Shown here: piece by piece, positions 17,233-24,467 of the stretch
Position numbering within the stretch: position 1 is the stretch's first letter
Layout of the letters: each line of letters begins with the position of its first letter
Assembly (NCBI GenBank): GCA_002869685.1
Contig: PKUE01000089.1
Coordinates: 1-43,533, forward strand
Origin: Desulfuromonas sp.
GTDB taxonomy: Bacteria; Desulfobacterota; Desulfuromonadia; Desulfuromonadales; Desulfuromonadaceae
Reading direction: 5' to 3'
DNA: 43,533 bases
Notes under the pieces: generated by a model
The model's database searches: none
Seen by the model: the letters and a program-made list of their open reading frames with translations, nothing else
Told to the model about the DNA's origin: nothing
Translations under genes and position numbers: made by a program

Positions 17233-18360
17233 TTATTTGACCAGAACCGTCCATAGAACACCGGCGCCAATAGCCGAACCGATCACCCCGGAGACATTCG
17301 GGGCCATGGCGTGCATGAGCAGAAAATTCCCCGGATCCTCTTTCTGACCCATATTGTGAACCACTCGGGCTGAATCTGGCACTGCAGAAACCCCGGCCGC
17401 TCCGACCAACGGATTGATCTTCTCTTTGAGAAACAGGTTCATGAATTTGGCAAACAATACGCCGCCCGCTGTAGCAATACAGAACGAAATGGCCCCCAGA
17501 GCAAAAATCAGAATGGATTGGGCGGTTAAGAAGTGACCGGCGCTGGTGCTGGCACCCACCGAGAACCCGAGTAAGATTGTGACAATATCGATCATGGCGT
17601 TGCGAGCTGTGTTCGCCAGCCGGTCGGTGACCAGACTCTCTTTAAGTAGATTGCCGAAAAACAGCATGCCGATCAGCACCATGGAACCGGGTGCAATCAT
17701 GGCGCAGATCAGAAAGGCTCCGACGGGGAAAATGATCCGCTCGCGCTTGCCCACGGCACGGGGTGGTGGCATGCGGATCAAGCGTTCTTCACGGCTGGTG
17801 AGGAGCTTCATGATCGGTGGTTGAATAACCGGAACCAGCGCCATGTAGGAATAGGCGGCGATGGCGATAGAACCGAGCAGGTGTGGAGCCAGTTTAGACG
17901 ACAGGAAGATCGCCGTGGGTCCGTCTGCGCCGCCGATAATGCCGATGGCGCCAGCTTCCTGCGGGGTGAAGCCCAATGCCAGGGCGCCGATCAGAGTGAG
18001 GAAGATTCCGATCTGGGCAGCCGCACCGAGCAGCACCAGCTTGGGATTTGACAGCATGGCAGAAAAATCGGTCATGGCACCGATACCGAGAAAGATCAGT
18101 GGCGGGTAGATCCCTTGACTGACACCGTAGTAGATATAACGCAGCACGCTGCCATCGTCGTAAACACTCAACGCCATCCCGGCAACGGGGGGGATATTGC
18201 CGACCAGAATACCGAAGCCGATGGGCACCAGCAACAGCGGCTCGTAATCCTTGATGATGGCCAACGAGATGAACAGGATGCCGATAATCAGCATGATCAG
18301 GTTGCCCCAGGTCAGAGACAGAAAACCGGTGCCGTCCAGAAAGTGACTGAATGTTTCCAT
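17233..18360 (-). CDS. mmdB: Sodium-pumping decarboxylase beta subunit (methylmalonyl-CoA decarboxylase MmdB)
   Basis: A 375-residue integral membrane protein with nine or more transmembrane segments. It has the family signatures PPLIFLGIGAMTDF, GIIGGADGPTAIF (containing the Asp essential for Na+ transport and carboxybiotin decarboxylation in OadB) and the SAVPDSARV/NVSGVIGSAIGAG region near the C terminus. It decarboxylates carboxybiotin on the carrier subunit while moving two Na+ outwards. The start at 18360 follows AAGGA; upstream in-frame codons lie inside the biotin subunit gene. Last gene of the mmdADCB set. OadB and GcdB are close relatives, so the substrate is assigned from the neighbouring carboxyltransferase. 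Confidence 0.93.
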   Translation of the reverse strand: METFSHFLDGTGFLSLTWGNLIMLIIGILFISLAIIKDYEPLLLVPIGFGILVGNIPPVAGMALSVYDDGSVLRYIYYGVSQGIYPPLIFLGIGAMTDFSAMLSNPKLVLLGAAAQIGIFLTLIGALALGFTPQEAGAIGIIGGADGPTAIFLSSKLAPHLLGSIAIAAYSYMALVPVIQPPIMKLLTSREERLIRMPPPRAVGKRERIIFPVGAFLICAMIAPGSMVLIGMLFFGNLLKESLVTDRLANTARNAMIDIVTILLGFSVGASTSAGHFLTAQSILIFALGAISFCIATAGGVLFAKFMNLFLKEKINPLVGAAGVSAVPDSARVVHNMGQKEDPGNFLLMHAMAPNVSGVIGSAIGAGVLWTVLVK

Positions 18361-18376
18361 AGCAATGTCCTTTAAG

Positions 18377-18841
18377 TTAGCGGTCGGTTTGACGTCGGCG
18401 GGGCGGAGTGACTTCGATGAGAATGATCTCCTGTCCCTGGGCAACGGTATCGCCCTGCTGCACATGAACGGCGGCGACAAGACCACTAACCCGGCTGTTG
18501 ATTTCGTTCTCCATCTTCATGGCTTCCATCTTGTATAGCGGCTGTCCGGCCTGAACTTCGTCCCCGTTTTTGACATAGACCGCCATGATCGAGCCGGGGA
18601 TTGGTGCGCACACCGAGCCACTTTTTTCACCGCCGACCGTCGCAGGGGAGCCCGCCGGAGTGATCGGCCCGGTCAGGCTGCGGCGAGCCGGACCCGTGGG
18701 ATTTTCTTCATCCTGATGGATGTTGTCGATGGTGATCTGGTAGCTGGTGCCGTTCACTTCCACCTCGGCGGCTTCAGCGGTTAACTCTTTGAGGTTCACC
18801 GTGATGGATTTGTTATTGATGGTCAGTTGATATTTACGCAT
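18377..18841 (-). CDS. mmdC: Biotin carrier subunit of the sodium-pumping decarboxylase
   Basis: A 154-residue protein. The N-terminal part (1-45) is a beta-rich docking segment, a Pro/Ala/Gly-rich linker (about 46-72) follows, and the C-terminal 75 residues are a biotinyl domain with the EAMKM motif; Lys109 is the biotin attachment site. It carries the carboxyl group from the carboxyltransferase to the membrane beta subunit. Its start overlaps the end of the delta/gamma subunit gene by 8 bp and has AGGAG 5 bases upstream, showing tight coupling. The gap to mmdB is 16 bp. Confidence 0.94.
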   Translation of the reverse strand: MRKYQLTINNKSITVNLKELTAEAAEVEVNGTSYQITIDNIHQDEENPTGPARRSLTGPITPAGSPATVGGEKSGSVCAPIPGSIMAVYVKNGDEVQAGQPLYKMEAMKMENEINSRVSGLVAAVHVQQGDTVAQGQEIILIEVTPPRRRQTDR

Positions 18842-19202
18842 GAGGACTCCTGTCCGAAAGGCTTCTCATTTTTCCGGCTGAATTCCAGAATGATCCCGGA
18901 GCGGGTCTTCTCGAAATCGTGATTCGCTGCAGGTCGCCGCCACACCGTTCCAGTTCCATGTGGATGGCCAGACAGATGGCCGCGTGAACTTCATCATCAC
19001 TGGGGGTGGTTGAAATGGGTGAGGATGATGAATTTCTAGCTTCTGATTTTGTGCACAAATGGTCAATAAGGGCGAGTGCTCTAGGTAGAAGGCGGATAAA
19101 CAGACTGATTAACAGTAATCCGCTGAACACGATTATCATGCCGATCAGGGTGATGGTAATACCATCACCCCGCAGAATATTGGCTGGGTCAAAGTGAATC
19201 AT
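18834..19202 (-). CDS. mmdD: Small membrane-anchor subunit (OadG/MmdD family)
   Basis: A 122-residue protein with one N-terminal transmembrane helix (about residues 15-37, ITLIGMIIVFSGLLLISLF), a charged linker and a C-terminal soluble part. OadG/MmdD subunits have this layout and are needed to assemble the decarboxylase on the membrane. The C-terminal AAICLAIHMELERCGGDLQRI and WNSAGKM resemble the conserved end of the family. Position between carboxyltransferase and biotin carrier (17-bp gap before, 8-bp overlap after) strongly supports it. Sequence conservation alone would be modest. Confidence 0.85.
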   Translation of the reverse strand: MIHFDPANILRGDGITITLIGMIIVFSGLLLISLFIRLLPRALALIDHLCTKSEARNSSSSPISTTPSDDEVHAAICLAIHMELERCGGDLQRITISRRPAPGSFWNSAGKMRSLSDRSPHA

Positions 19203-19219
19203 CGATGTCCCCTTGAGGA

Positions 19220-20755
19220 TTACAGTGGAATATTGCCGTGTTTGCGGGGCGGGTTCGTGTCGCGTTTATCCGCCAGCATGGCCAGGGCCTTGCAAATACG
19301 CAGCCGCGTACGCTCCGGCAGGATGACATCATCGACATAGCCGCGCTCGGCCGCTGCATACGGGTTGGCAAAGGTTTCGCTGTACTCGCTTTCCCGTTCG
19401 GCGAGAGCCTGGTCATTGCCTTTAAGGCTGCGGCCATAGATCAGTTCGACCGCACCTTTGGCTCCCATGACGGCAATTTCAGCTGAGGGCCAGGCGTAGT
19501 TGATATCACCACGCAGATGTTTGGAACTCATGACGCAGTAAGCGCCGCCATAGGCTTTGCGCGTAGTGATGGTGATTTTCGGCACCGTGGCTTCGGCATA
19601 GGCATACAGCAGTTTGGCACCATTACGGATGATGCCACCATACTCCTGCACGGTTCCCGGCATAAACCCCGGCACATCGACCAGCGTGATCAGGGGAATG
19701 TTGAAGGCATCACAGCAGCGGACAAAGCGGGCGCCTTTGATGGAGGCATCGTTGTCCAGAACGCCGGCCATGTGAGCGGGTTGATTGGCGACAATGCCGA
19801 CGCTCTGGCCGTTGAAACGGGCGAAGCCGATGATCAGGTTGGCGGCGTAGTCGGGTTGAATCTCAAAGAAACTGTCTTCATCGACCAGGGGGGCGATGAG
19901 CTGCTTCATGTCGTAAGGCTGGTTGGCGTCATTGGGAATAAGATGATTGAGTTCCGGCACCGGGCGTGACGGAGAATCCTCATCCTCTCCCAGTGGGACT
20001 CCAGAAAGATTATTCTGGGGCAGATAGCTGATTAACTGTTTGAGGCTTTCAATCGCCATGAATTCGCTGTCAACGGCCAGATGAGCGACACCACTGCGGG
20101 TTGTGTGAACTTCGGCACCGCCGAGTTGCTCAACATCCACCTGTTCACCGGTGACACTTTTGACCACCTTGGGCCCGGTGAGAAACATGTAGCTGTGGTC
20201 TCGCACCATGATGGTGAAATCGGTCAGAGCAGGGCTGTACACGGCTCCGCCGGCGCATGGGCCGAAGATCGCCGACAGTTGAGGGATCACCCCGGAGCAC
20301 ATGACGTTACGCTGGAAAATTTCCGCATAACCGGCCAGACTTTCGATCCCCTCCTGAATCCGGGCTCCACCCGAATCGTTGAGGCCGATCACCGGTGCGC
20401 CATTTTTCAGCGCCATATCCATGATTTTACAGATTTTTTCGGCATGAGTTTCCGACAGAGACCCGCCGATAACGGTAAAGTCCTGAGAGAACACATACAC
20501 CAGTCGGCCGTGAATCGTGCCATAGCCGGTAATGACACCATCACCGGGCCACTGGTTCTTTTCCATCCCGAAGTGGGTACAGCGATGTGTTTTGAACATG
20601 TCGAATTCTTCAAAACTGTTTTCATCGAGTAACAGGTCGATCCGTTCTCGGGCGGTGTAACGGCCAGCACTGTGCCGTTTCTTGTGTCGTTCCAGGCCGC
20701 CACCCTCCAACGCCTGTTGGCGTAGCGACAGCAACTGATCTATCTTGTTTCTCAT
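19220..20755 (-). CDS. mmdA: Methylmalonyl-CoA/propionyl-CoA carboxyltransferase (decarboxylase alpha subunit)
   Basis: A 511-residue carboxyltransferase with N- and C-terminal crotonase-like domains. Landmarks: [20 protein letters not shown] near residue 31, the first oxyanion loop [13 protein letters not shown] near 124, [14 protein letters not shown], then [19 protein letters not shown] and [15 protein letters not shown] in the second half. Length and sequence fit propionyl-CoA carboxylase beta/MmdA, rather than glutaconyl-CoA or oxaloacetate enzymes. It transfers the carboxyl group of methylmalonyl-CoA to biotin. First gene of mmdADCB, the same order as reported for Propionigenium modestum. 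No biotin carboxylase gene is adjacent, consistent with a decarboxylase. GGAG lies 8 bases before the ATG. Confidence 0.93.
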   Translation of the reverse strand: MRNKIDQLLSLRQQALEGGGLERHKKRHSAGRYTARERIDLLLDENSFEEFDMFKTHRCTHFGMEKNQWPGDGVITGYGTIHGRLVYVFSQDFTVIGGSLSETHAEKICKIMDMALKNGAPVIGLNDSGGARIQEGIESLAGYAEIFQRNVMCSGVIPQLSAIFGPCAGGAVYSPALTDFTIMVRDHSYMFLTGPKVVKSVTGEQVDVEQLGGAEVHTTRSGVAHLAVDSEFMAIESLKQLISYLPQNNLSGVPLGEDEDSPSRPVPELNHLIPNDANQPYDMKQLIAPLVDEDSFFEIQPDYAANLIIGFARFNGQSVGIVANQPAHMAGVLDNDASIKGARFVRCCDAFNIPLITLVDVPGFMPGTVQEYGGIIRNGAKLLYAYAEATVPKITITTRKAYGGAYCVMSSKHLRGDINYAWPSAEIAVMGAKGAVELIYGRSLKGNDQALAERESEYSETFANPYAAAERGYVDDVILPERTRLRICKALAMLADKRDTNPPRKHGNIPL

Positions 20756-20822
20756 GACTGGTTCTCCACTCTTCGTGTTCAGCTGACATGGCCCATGCCG
20801 CTGTTGATGATCTTAGCCATGG

Positions 20823-21110
20823 TTAGCCATTGTAATAAATCTGATAAAGGGTCTCCTGACCGAGAATTCGATCCACTTCCGATTGCAGTGTGATGCGTTG
20901 ATCGTTATTCAGCCAGTCGTTCCAGTTTTCGATCGATTTCCAGCTGCTGATAACGATCCGCTCACTGGGGTTGTCGAAATTGATCAGAGTTTCTCCTGAG
21001 ATATAGCCATTCTGAGCGTGAGCCAGAGACCTCATCTTGAGAAGTAATGGGCGAATTTCCGGCTCTTTTTCGACAGGAACTTGACGAATGATGATGATCT
21101 TAACGGCCAT
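20823..21110 (-). CDS. Antibiotic biosynthesis monooxygenase (ABM)-fold small protein
   Basis: A 95-residue single-domain protein beginning MAVKIIIIRQVPVEKE. The pattern of a beta strand, helix (PEIRPLLLKMRSLAHAQNGY), strands (GETLINFDNP, RIVISSWKSIENWNDW) and a final helix fits the dimeric ABM ferredoxin-like barrel. Members include small monooxygenases, haem-degrading enzymes and proteins of unknown role; no catalytic residue assigns function here. GGAGA precedes the ATG at 21110. It lies 67 bp upstream of mmdA on the same strand behind a predicted promoter, so it may be the first gene of the mmd operon. Confidence 0.8.
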   Translation of the reverse strand: MAVKIIIIRQVPVEKEPEIRPLLLKMRSLAHAQNGYISGETLINFDNPSERIVISSWKSIENWNDWLNNDQRITLQSEVDRILGQETLYQIYYNG

Positions 21111-21200
21111 ACAGTCTCTCCATTGTAAAGTAGATACAGGGCGGGGGTGTGAAAACACAAATCATTTCAGCGATGTGAAGTTCATGGACTTAATGAGCGA

Positions 21201-21228
21201 AGTATACCACCGGATTTTTATTTCGCAG
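21201..21228 (-). promoter_or_regulatory. Predicted promoter of the ABM-mmdADCB operon
   Basis: On the minus strand, TATACT (21206-21201) is preceded at 16 bases by CTGCGA (21228-21223). The -10 box is good, the -35 poor. No other better candidate was seen upstream of 21110. Confidence 0.35.
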
Positions 21229-21284
21229 CCAGAGACTTAAGAGGTTTATGTGATTATTTGCAGGATATGGTTGCCGGAGGGGAT

Positions 21285-21320
21285 AAAAAAGCCCGCCGCT
21301 TAAGAGGTAAGGGCGGGCTT
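21285..21320 (-). terminator. Rho-independent terminator after the rubrerythrin-like gene
   Basis: AAGCCCGCC (21289-21297) pairs with GGCGGGCTT (21312-21320) around a 14-base loop; on the minus strand it ends in TTTTTT. It lies 10 bases after the stop. Confidence 0.85.
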
Positions 21321-21330
21321 GATCGCTATG

Positions 21331-21804
21331 TTATGAATGGCTTGACTGGCCGAGCAGGGCGGTATGTTCTTCCATGCACAGTTCGTAGTGGTGATGGGTT
21401 GAACGGGCATTAGCCAGATAGATTTTTTTGACTTCGGGATCGTCAATTTTTTCGGCCATGTCGCGCAGATTTTTTTCAAGCTCTGCTTCCTGATCAATCG
21501 CCAATTCGATCGCCTTGCGCTCATCAAAGTCGCCAAGCATTGCCTGTTGCAGCGCTTTCCACCAGCTGGATTCAGTGTCGGGTGCAGAAGCGATGAACGC
21601 TTCGAAGTCAGGAATATCGTCCCCTTTGTAGATTGCGTAGAACATATGTGCGTGCTGTTTCTCCTCTTTGGCGAGGATTTCGAAAGAACGTTTGGCTTTC
21701 TCATCAAACATCTTTTCAGCGCCGTACTTATAGTAATCCATGGCATTCTTTTCGGTTTGCATGGCTTCTTTAATGGCTTGTTGCAGATCGATTTTTTCAG
21801 ACAT
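21331..21804 (-). CDS. Rubrerythrin-like ferritin-family protein with altered diiron site
   Basis: A 157-residue four-helix protein without the rubredoxin domain. Candidate metal ligands: E18 in TEKNAMDYY (helix 1), E48 and H51 in KEEKQHAHMF (helix 2) and E106 in DQEAELEKN (helix 3). In helix 4 the usual ExxH reads ARSTHHHYEL (R134-S135-T136-H137-H138-H139), so the carboxylate is missing and a His cluster is present. Rubrerythrins reduce peroxides in anaerobes; with this change the activity may differ. The start at 21804 follows GAGGGAGCG; the in-frame extension to 21996 reaches into traB and is rejected. It has a predicted promoter with a palindrome. Confidence 0.85.
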   Translation of the reverse strand: MSEKIDLQQAIKEAMQTEKNAMDYYKYGAEKMFDEKAKRSFEILAKEEKQHAHMFYAIYKGDDIPDFEAFIASAPDTESSWWKALQQAMLGDFDERKAIELAIDQEAELEKNLRDMAEKIDDPEVKKIYLANARSTHHHYELCMEEHTALLGQSSHS

Positions 21805-21847
21805 GTGCTCGCTCCCTCGACAATAGGTACATAAACAAATCGTCGCG

Positions 21848-21876
21848 ATTGTATACAATATCGCGTTCAGATGCAA
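21848..21876 (-). promoter_or_regulatory. Predicted promoter of the rubrerythrin-like gene with overlapping palindrome
   Basis: On the minus strand TTGCAT (21876-21871), a 17-base spacer and TACAAT (21853-21848). The -10 box lies inside a perfect 12-bp palindrome, ATTGTATACAAT (21848-21859), which shares the TGTATACA core with the palindrome at 11037-11048. A protein bound there would block RNA polymerase. Confidence 0.42.
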
Positions 21877-21890
21877 TGTGTATTTGTCAA

Positions 21891-23111
21891 TTAAATAAGG
21901 TCTTTCAGCCAACCGAAGGCGACAAAGGTGCCAATTGTTGAGCCGAGCGAAGATAGAAAGAATACCAGCAGAACACGGGTGACCCGATTGCGCCACCAGC
22001 CGGAAAGGTGGGCAATGTCATCGCTGACCTGTTCCATGTCGCGCACAGTCGGCGGAACTTTCATTGCCTGGACCAGCGCGGTGACAAATCCTGCCCCGAT
22101 GGTCGGATTCAGAGAGGTCAGCGGTGCGGCAACAAATGCGGAAAGGATAGTCAGCGGATGGCCCATGGCGAGCAGAGCGCCCAAGGCCGATAGTGTGCCG
22201 TTGGCTAGAACCCAGGCCGTGGCGGCATCGAGCAGGCGGCTGCGGTCACCGAAAAAGAAGCCAACGACAAACAGCAGGGCGACAATGGCCGGGACAATCC
22301 AGGGGATGCATTTAGAGAGGGTGCTTTTGGGCGGAATGATCCCCATATCAGCGATGGTCTCAGCATCGGGGGGCGCATCGAGGCAGCGGGTGATACCGGG
22401 AACATGCGCTGCACCGACAACGGCAACCGTTTTTTCTCCAGCCGCCTGAAGGATGTGGTAGGTCATCCAGGCGTCCCGTTCATCAACGAGAATGGTTTTG
22501 GCTGCTGGAAGGATGTCGCCCATCTCCTCAAGCATGGAAGAAAGACTGTCGGTTTGACGTAACTGGCTGAGTTCTTCCTCGTTGAGTTCCTGTTTCTCAA
22601 ACATGCCGGCAAACAGGGTGGCAACCAGATTCATCTTTTTCCAGAAGCCGGTTTTACGCCAGGCCCGTAACAATGTAGTGCGGATGTTCCGATCCACCAG
22701 AGCGACGCGAATATCAAGGTCCTCTGCGGTTTGCGCAGCTGCAGCCAGTTCTTCCCCGGGTTTGACTCCGGTATGCAGGCCCATCCGTTTTTGAAAAGAC
22801 GCCAGCGCCAGGTTGGCCATGAGGAACGGCACCTGACCGCTTTTAACCACTTGGAGAATGTTGAGTTTCTCCCAGCGGTTGCGATCTTTGAGGGTCTGAT
22901 AACGTTGCTCATCCAGTTCGACACACACGCAATCGGGTTGTTCCTGTTCAATTGCCCGGGTTACCGTAGCGACCGATTCGCGCGAAATATGGGCCGTGCC
23001 GATGAGAATAATCTCTTTGCCGTTATAAACCAGGCGGTGAATATCGGAAGATTCCACTGCTTCAACTATTGCAGAGGTTTCGAGGTCTTGCGGGGTGGAA
23101 GATTGCGACAT
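21891..23111 (-). CDS. TraB/PrgY family protein with C-terminal membrane domain
   Basis: A 406-residue protein. The N-terminal domain (about 25-245) has TraB family motifs IGTAHISRESV, VCVELDEQRY, the DRNIRTTL segment, DERDAWM and VGAAHVPGI, in the GxxH...ExxR-type layout of a putative metalloprotease-like fold. The C-terminal region (about 265-406) has three to four transmembrane segments (WIVPAIVALLFVVGFFFGD, LGALLAMGHPLTIL, VTRVLLVFFLSSLGSTIG). In Enterococcus, TraB/PrgY limits secreted pheromone; the role in Gram-negative bacteria is unknown. The start at 23111 lacks a good ribosome binding site, so the exact N terminus is uncertain. A structured RNA region lies upstream on the same strand. 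Confidence 0.88.
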   Translation of the reverse strand: MSQSSTPQDLETSAIVEAVESSDIHRLVYNGKEIILIGTAHISRESVATVTRAIEQEQPDCVCVELDEQRYQTLKDRNRWEKLNILQVVKSGQVPFLMANLALASFQKRMGLHTGVKPGEELAAAAQTAEDLDIRVALVDRNIRTTLLRAWRKTGFWKKMNLVATLFAGMFEKQELNEEELSQLRQTDSLSSMLEEMGDILPAAKTILVDERDAWMTYHILQAAGEKTVAVVGAAHVPGITRCLDAPPDAETIADMGIIPPKSTLSKCIPWIVPAIVALLFVVGFFFGDRSRLLDAATAWVLANGTLSALGALLAMGHPLTILSAFVAAPLTSLNPTIGAGFVTALVQAMKVPPTVRDMEQVSDDIAHLSGWWRNRVTRVLLVFFLSSLGSTIGTFVAFGWLKDLI

Positions 23112-23203
23112 GGGAAAACCGTATCAGGTTTTGGAGCGAACCTCGGCCATCACTGTGTTGTGGTGGGTCGAGAGTGCTCATTTCTTGACTAAGGGGGCAT
23201 TTG

Positions 23204-23237
23204 TGTCTGCCTGCCGGACATAACGAGGGGGCAGACA
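23204..23237. repeat. 8-bp perfect hairpin between the candidate RNA and traB
   Basis: TGTCTGCC (23204-23211) pairs with GGCAGACA (23230-23237) around 18 bases. There is no T-run on either side, so it is not a simple terminator. It lies 93 bases upstream of the traB start. Confidence 0.45.
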
Positions 23238-23241
23238 GCAG

Positions 23242-23272
23242 AAAAGGCATCGGAACCAGTCCTGATGCCTTT
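23242..23272 (-). terminator. Rho-independent terminator at the end of the candidate RNA
   Basis: On the minus strand AAAGGCATC (23272-23264), a 12-base loop, GATGCCTTT (23251-23243) and a T-rich end. Perfect 9-bp stem. Confidence 0.7.
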
Positions 23273-23417
23273 ACTAAGAGCTCTCCACGCATGCCGTGCA
23301 TCTTAGGCCTCACAACGAGAGCCATTAGGTGGGGTCCTCGGGCGACGAATCAGGCGTCCCTCTACAATGGAAGGCTGGCACACATCATCACTAAAAAAGA
23401 ACCCCGAGAGTAAAATT
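23243..23417 (-). ncRNA. Candidate structured RNA, possibly 6S RNA (ssrS-like)
   Basis: On the minus strand about 150 bases fold by eye into a rod ending at a terminator. Closing pairs are TTTACT (23414-23409) with AGTAAA (23275-23270), then a 9-bp helix, with G-U pairs, of ATGTGTGCC (23385-23377) with GGCATGCGT (23295-23287). Inside, CCATT (23370-23366) pairs with AATGG (23326-23322), and GGG-ACG (23360-23355) pairs with CGT-CG-CCC (23347-23340) to cap the rod. The 3' side of the large bubble has a small CTC/GAG hairpin and GAGGCCTAAGATGC, which resembles the GCCUUAAAACUGC region of E. coli 6S RNA. Layout and size suit 6S RNA; a cis-acting leader for traB is the alternative. No covariance search could be run. 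Confidence 0.45.
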
Positions 23418-23468
23418 ATTCCGCGTGGGCGTTTAGATTACACCTGCCGCGTAGAGAGCAATTTTACT
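23409..23468. repeat. 9-bp perfect inverted repeat with long loop
   Basis: AGTAAAATT (23409-23417) and AATTTTACT (23460-23468) are perfect complements 42 bases apart, with inner CGCG blocks. The region lies where a promoter for the candidate RNA would be expected. Confidence 0.4.
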
Positions 23469-23572
23469 GTCTGTCAGTATAGGTAAAGGGCGACGGTGTG
23501 GCAAGGCTAAAGTCGTTGTTCCGTTCAGGGAAACCGCTGGTATGATAATGTCCCAGAACTAAACCTCGGCTC

Positions 23573-23601
23573 TTGGTTTTAGACCCATGTCGTGTTAGGA
23601 T
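23573..23601 (+). promoter_or_regulatory. Weak predicted promoter of the EI24-fbp unit
   Basis: TTGGTT (23573-23578), 17 bases, TAGGAT (23596-23601), about 57 bases before the EI24 start codon. Match is moderate. Confidence 0.3.
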
Positions 23602-23658
23602 TATTTTCATTTTTTGTTACGCGAGGTTATCCCCCCTTGAAAAGGTTTTAATCAATCC

Positions 23659-24426
23659 ATGAAGACCATTCCGTTTACGGGTGTTCGTCGTTTCAGTACT
23701 GGTTTTTTTTCTTTGTGGCAGGCCTTTCGGTTTCTGCTGGCCAATCCGTCGTTGCTCAAATATGTCGCGATCCCTTTCGTTATCAACGTGCTGGTTTTTT
23801 CGGCAACGTTGTACTGGGGCGTCGATCTGTTCAACGGGATGGTGGGGGAGTATCTTGGTCCCCAGGATGTGTGGTACTGGCAGATCATTGCTGTGATCGT
23901 TAAAGTGATTGCCGGTCTGGTTACGGCGGTTGTGGTGTTTTTCGCTTTTACCGTCGTTGGTAATCTGATCGCTTCTCCGTTTAATGACGTGCTTTCCGAA
24001 CGGACCGAGTTGTTACTGACGGGACAGCGTAATGATGAGCCTTTCTCACTGAAAATTTTTATGGCCGATATGTGGCGGGTTCTTGGTGATGAATTAAGGA
24101 AGATGGCCATCTTTGTGCTGCTGATGATTTTTCTGGTGTTATTCAACTTTGTCCCGGTTGCCGGACCGCCGGTCTATGGTTTCTTTTCCGTGGTGTTGAC
24201 GCTGTTTTTTCTGGTGGTTGAATACACCGGTTATGTGTTCAGTCGCAAGCATCTGGGCTTCAGTGATCAGCGGCGCTTTATTCTGGGTAATTTCATGGCC
24301 TCTGTCGGTTTCGGCCTGGCCGTAATGTGTATGTTAATGATTCCGTTTGTTCAATTTATCACGATTCCGATTGCGGTGATCGCAGCGACCCGATTGTGTT
24401 GTCTGCATGGCACCGAATCCGCTTAA
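23659..24426 (+). CDS. EI24 domain (CysZ-like) integral membrane protein
   Basis: A 255-residue protein with a soluble start (GVRRFSTGFFSLWQAFRFLL) and about four hydrophobic blocks: residues 36-58, 75-103, 150-192 and 215-248. The motif VVGNLIASPFNDVLSERTE near residue 98 is typical of the EI24/CysZ family. E. coli CysZ imports sulfate; many other members have no tested substrate, so sulfate transport is only a possibility. The start follows no strong ribosome binding site (AAAAGG lies about 14 bases upstream). It is 41 bp upstream of fbp on the same strand and probably co-transcribed. Confidence 0.85.
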   Translation: MKTIPFTGVRRFSTGFFSLWQAFRFLLANPSLLKYVAIPFVINVLVFSATLYWGVDLFNGMVGEYLGPQDVWYWQIIAVIVKVIAGLVTAVVVFFAFTVVGNLIASPFNDVLSERTELLLTGQRNDEPFSLKIFMADMWRVLGDELRKMAIFVLLMIFLVLFNFVPVAGPPVYGFFSVVLTLFFLVVEYTGYVFSRKHLGFSDQRRFILGNFMASVGFGLAVMCMLMIPFVQFITIPIAVIAATRLCCLHGTESA

Positions 24427-24467
24427 ACACATCGTTAACCTTTTTTTTGATAAGCAAAGGAGTATTC

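Larger units (their letters stand above)
23112..23658. other. 547-bp gap between divergent traB and EI24 genes
   Basis: No credible protein gene. It contains a TGTCTGCC/GGCAGACA hairpin (23204-23237), a candidate structured RNA with terminator on the minus strand (23243-23417), a 9-bp inverted repeat with a 42-base loop (23409-23468) and a weak predicted promoter for the EI24 gene (23573-23601). The density of strong secondary structure is the highest of any gap in the window. Confidence 0.6.

Noticed and set aside
18834-18841. Overlap of mmdD and mmdC as a possible frameshift or fusion
   Set aside because: Both genes have full-length products, separate ribosome binding sites and the normal family layout; the overlap is ordinary translational coupling.
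23112-23658. tmRNA, RNase P RNA or SRP RNA in the large gap
   Set aside because: None of their conserved sequences (tmRNA tag and TpsiC end, RNase P AGGAAAGUCC, SRP GGUCAGGUCCGGAAGGAAGC-type core) is present on either strand.
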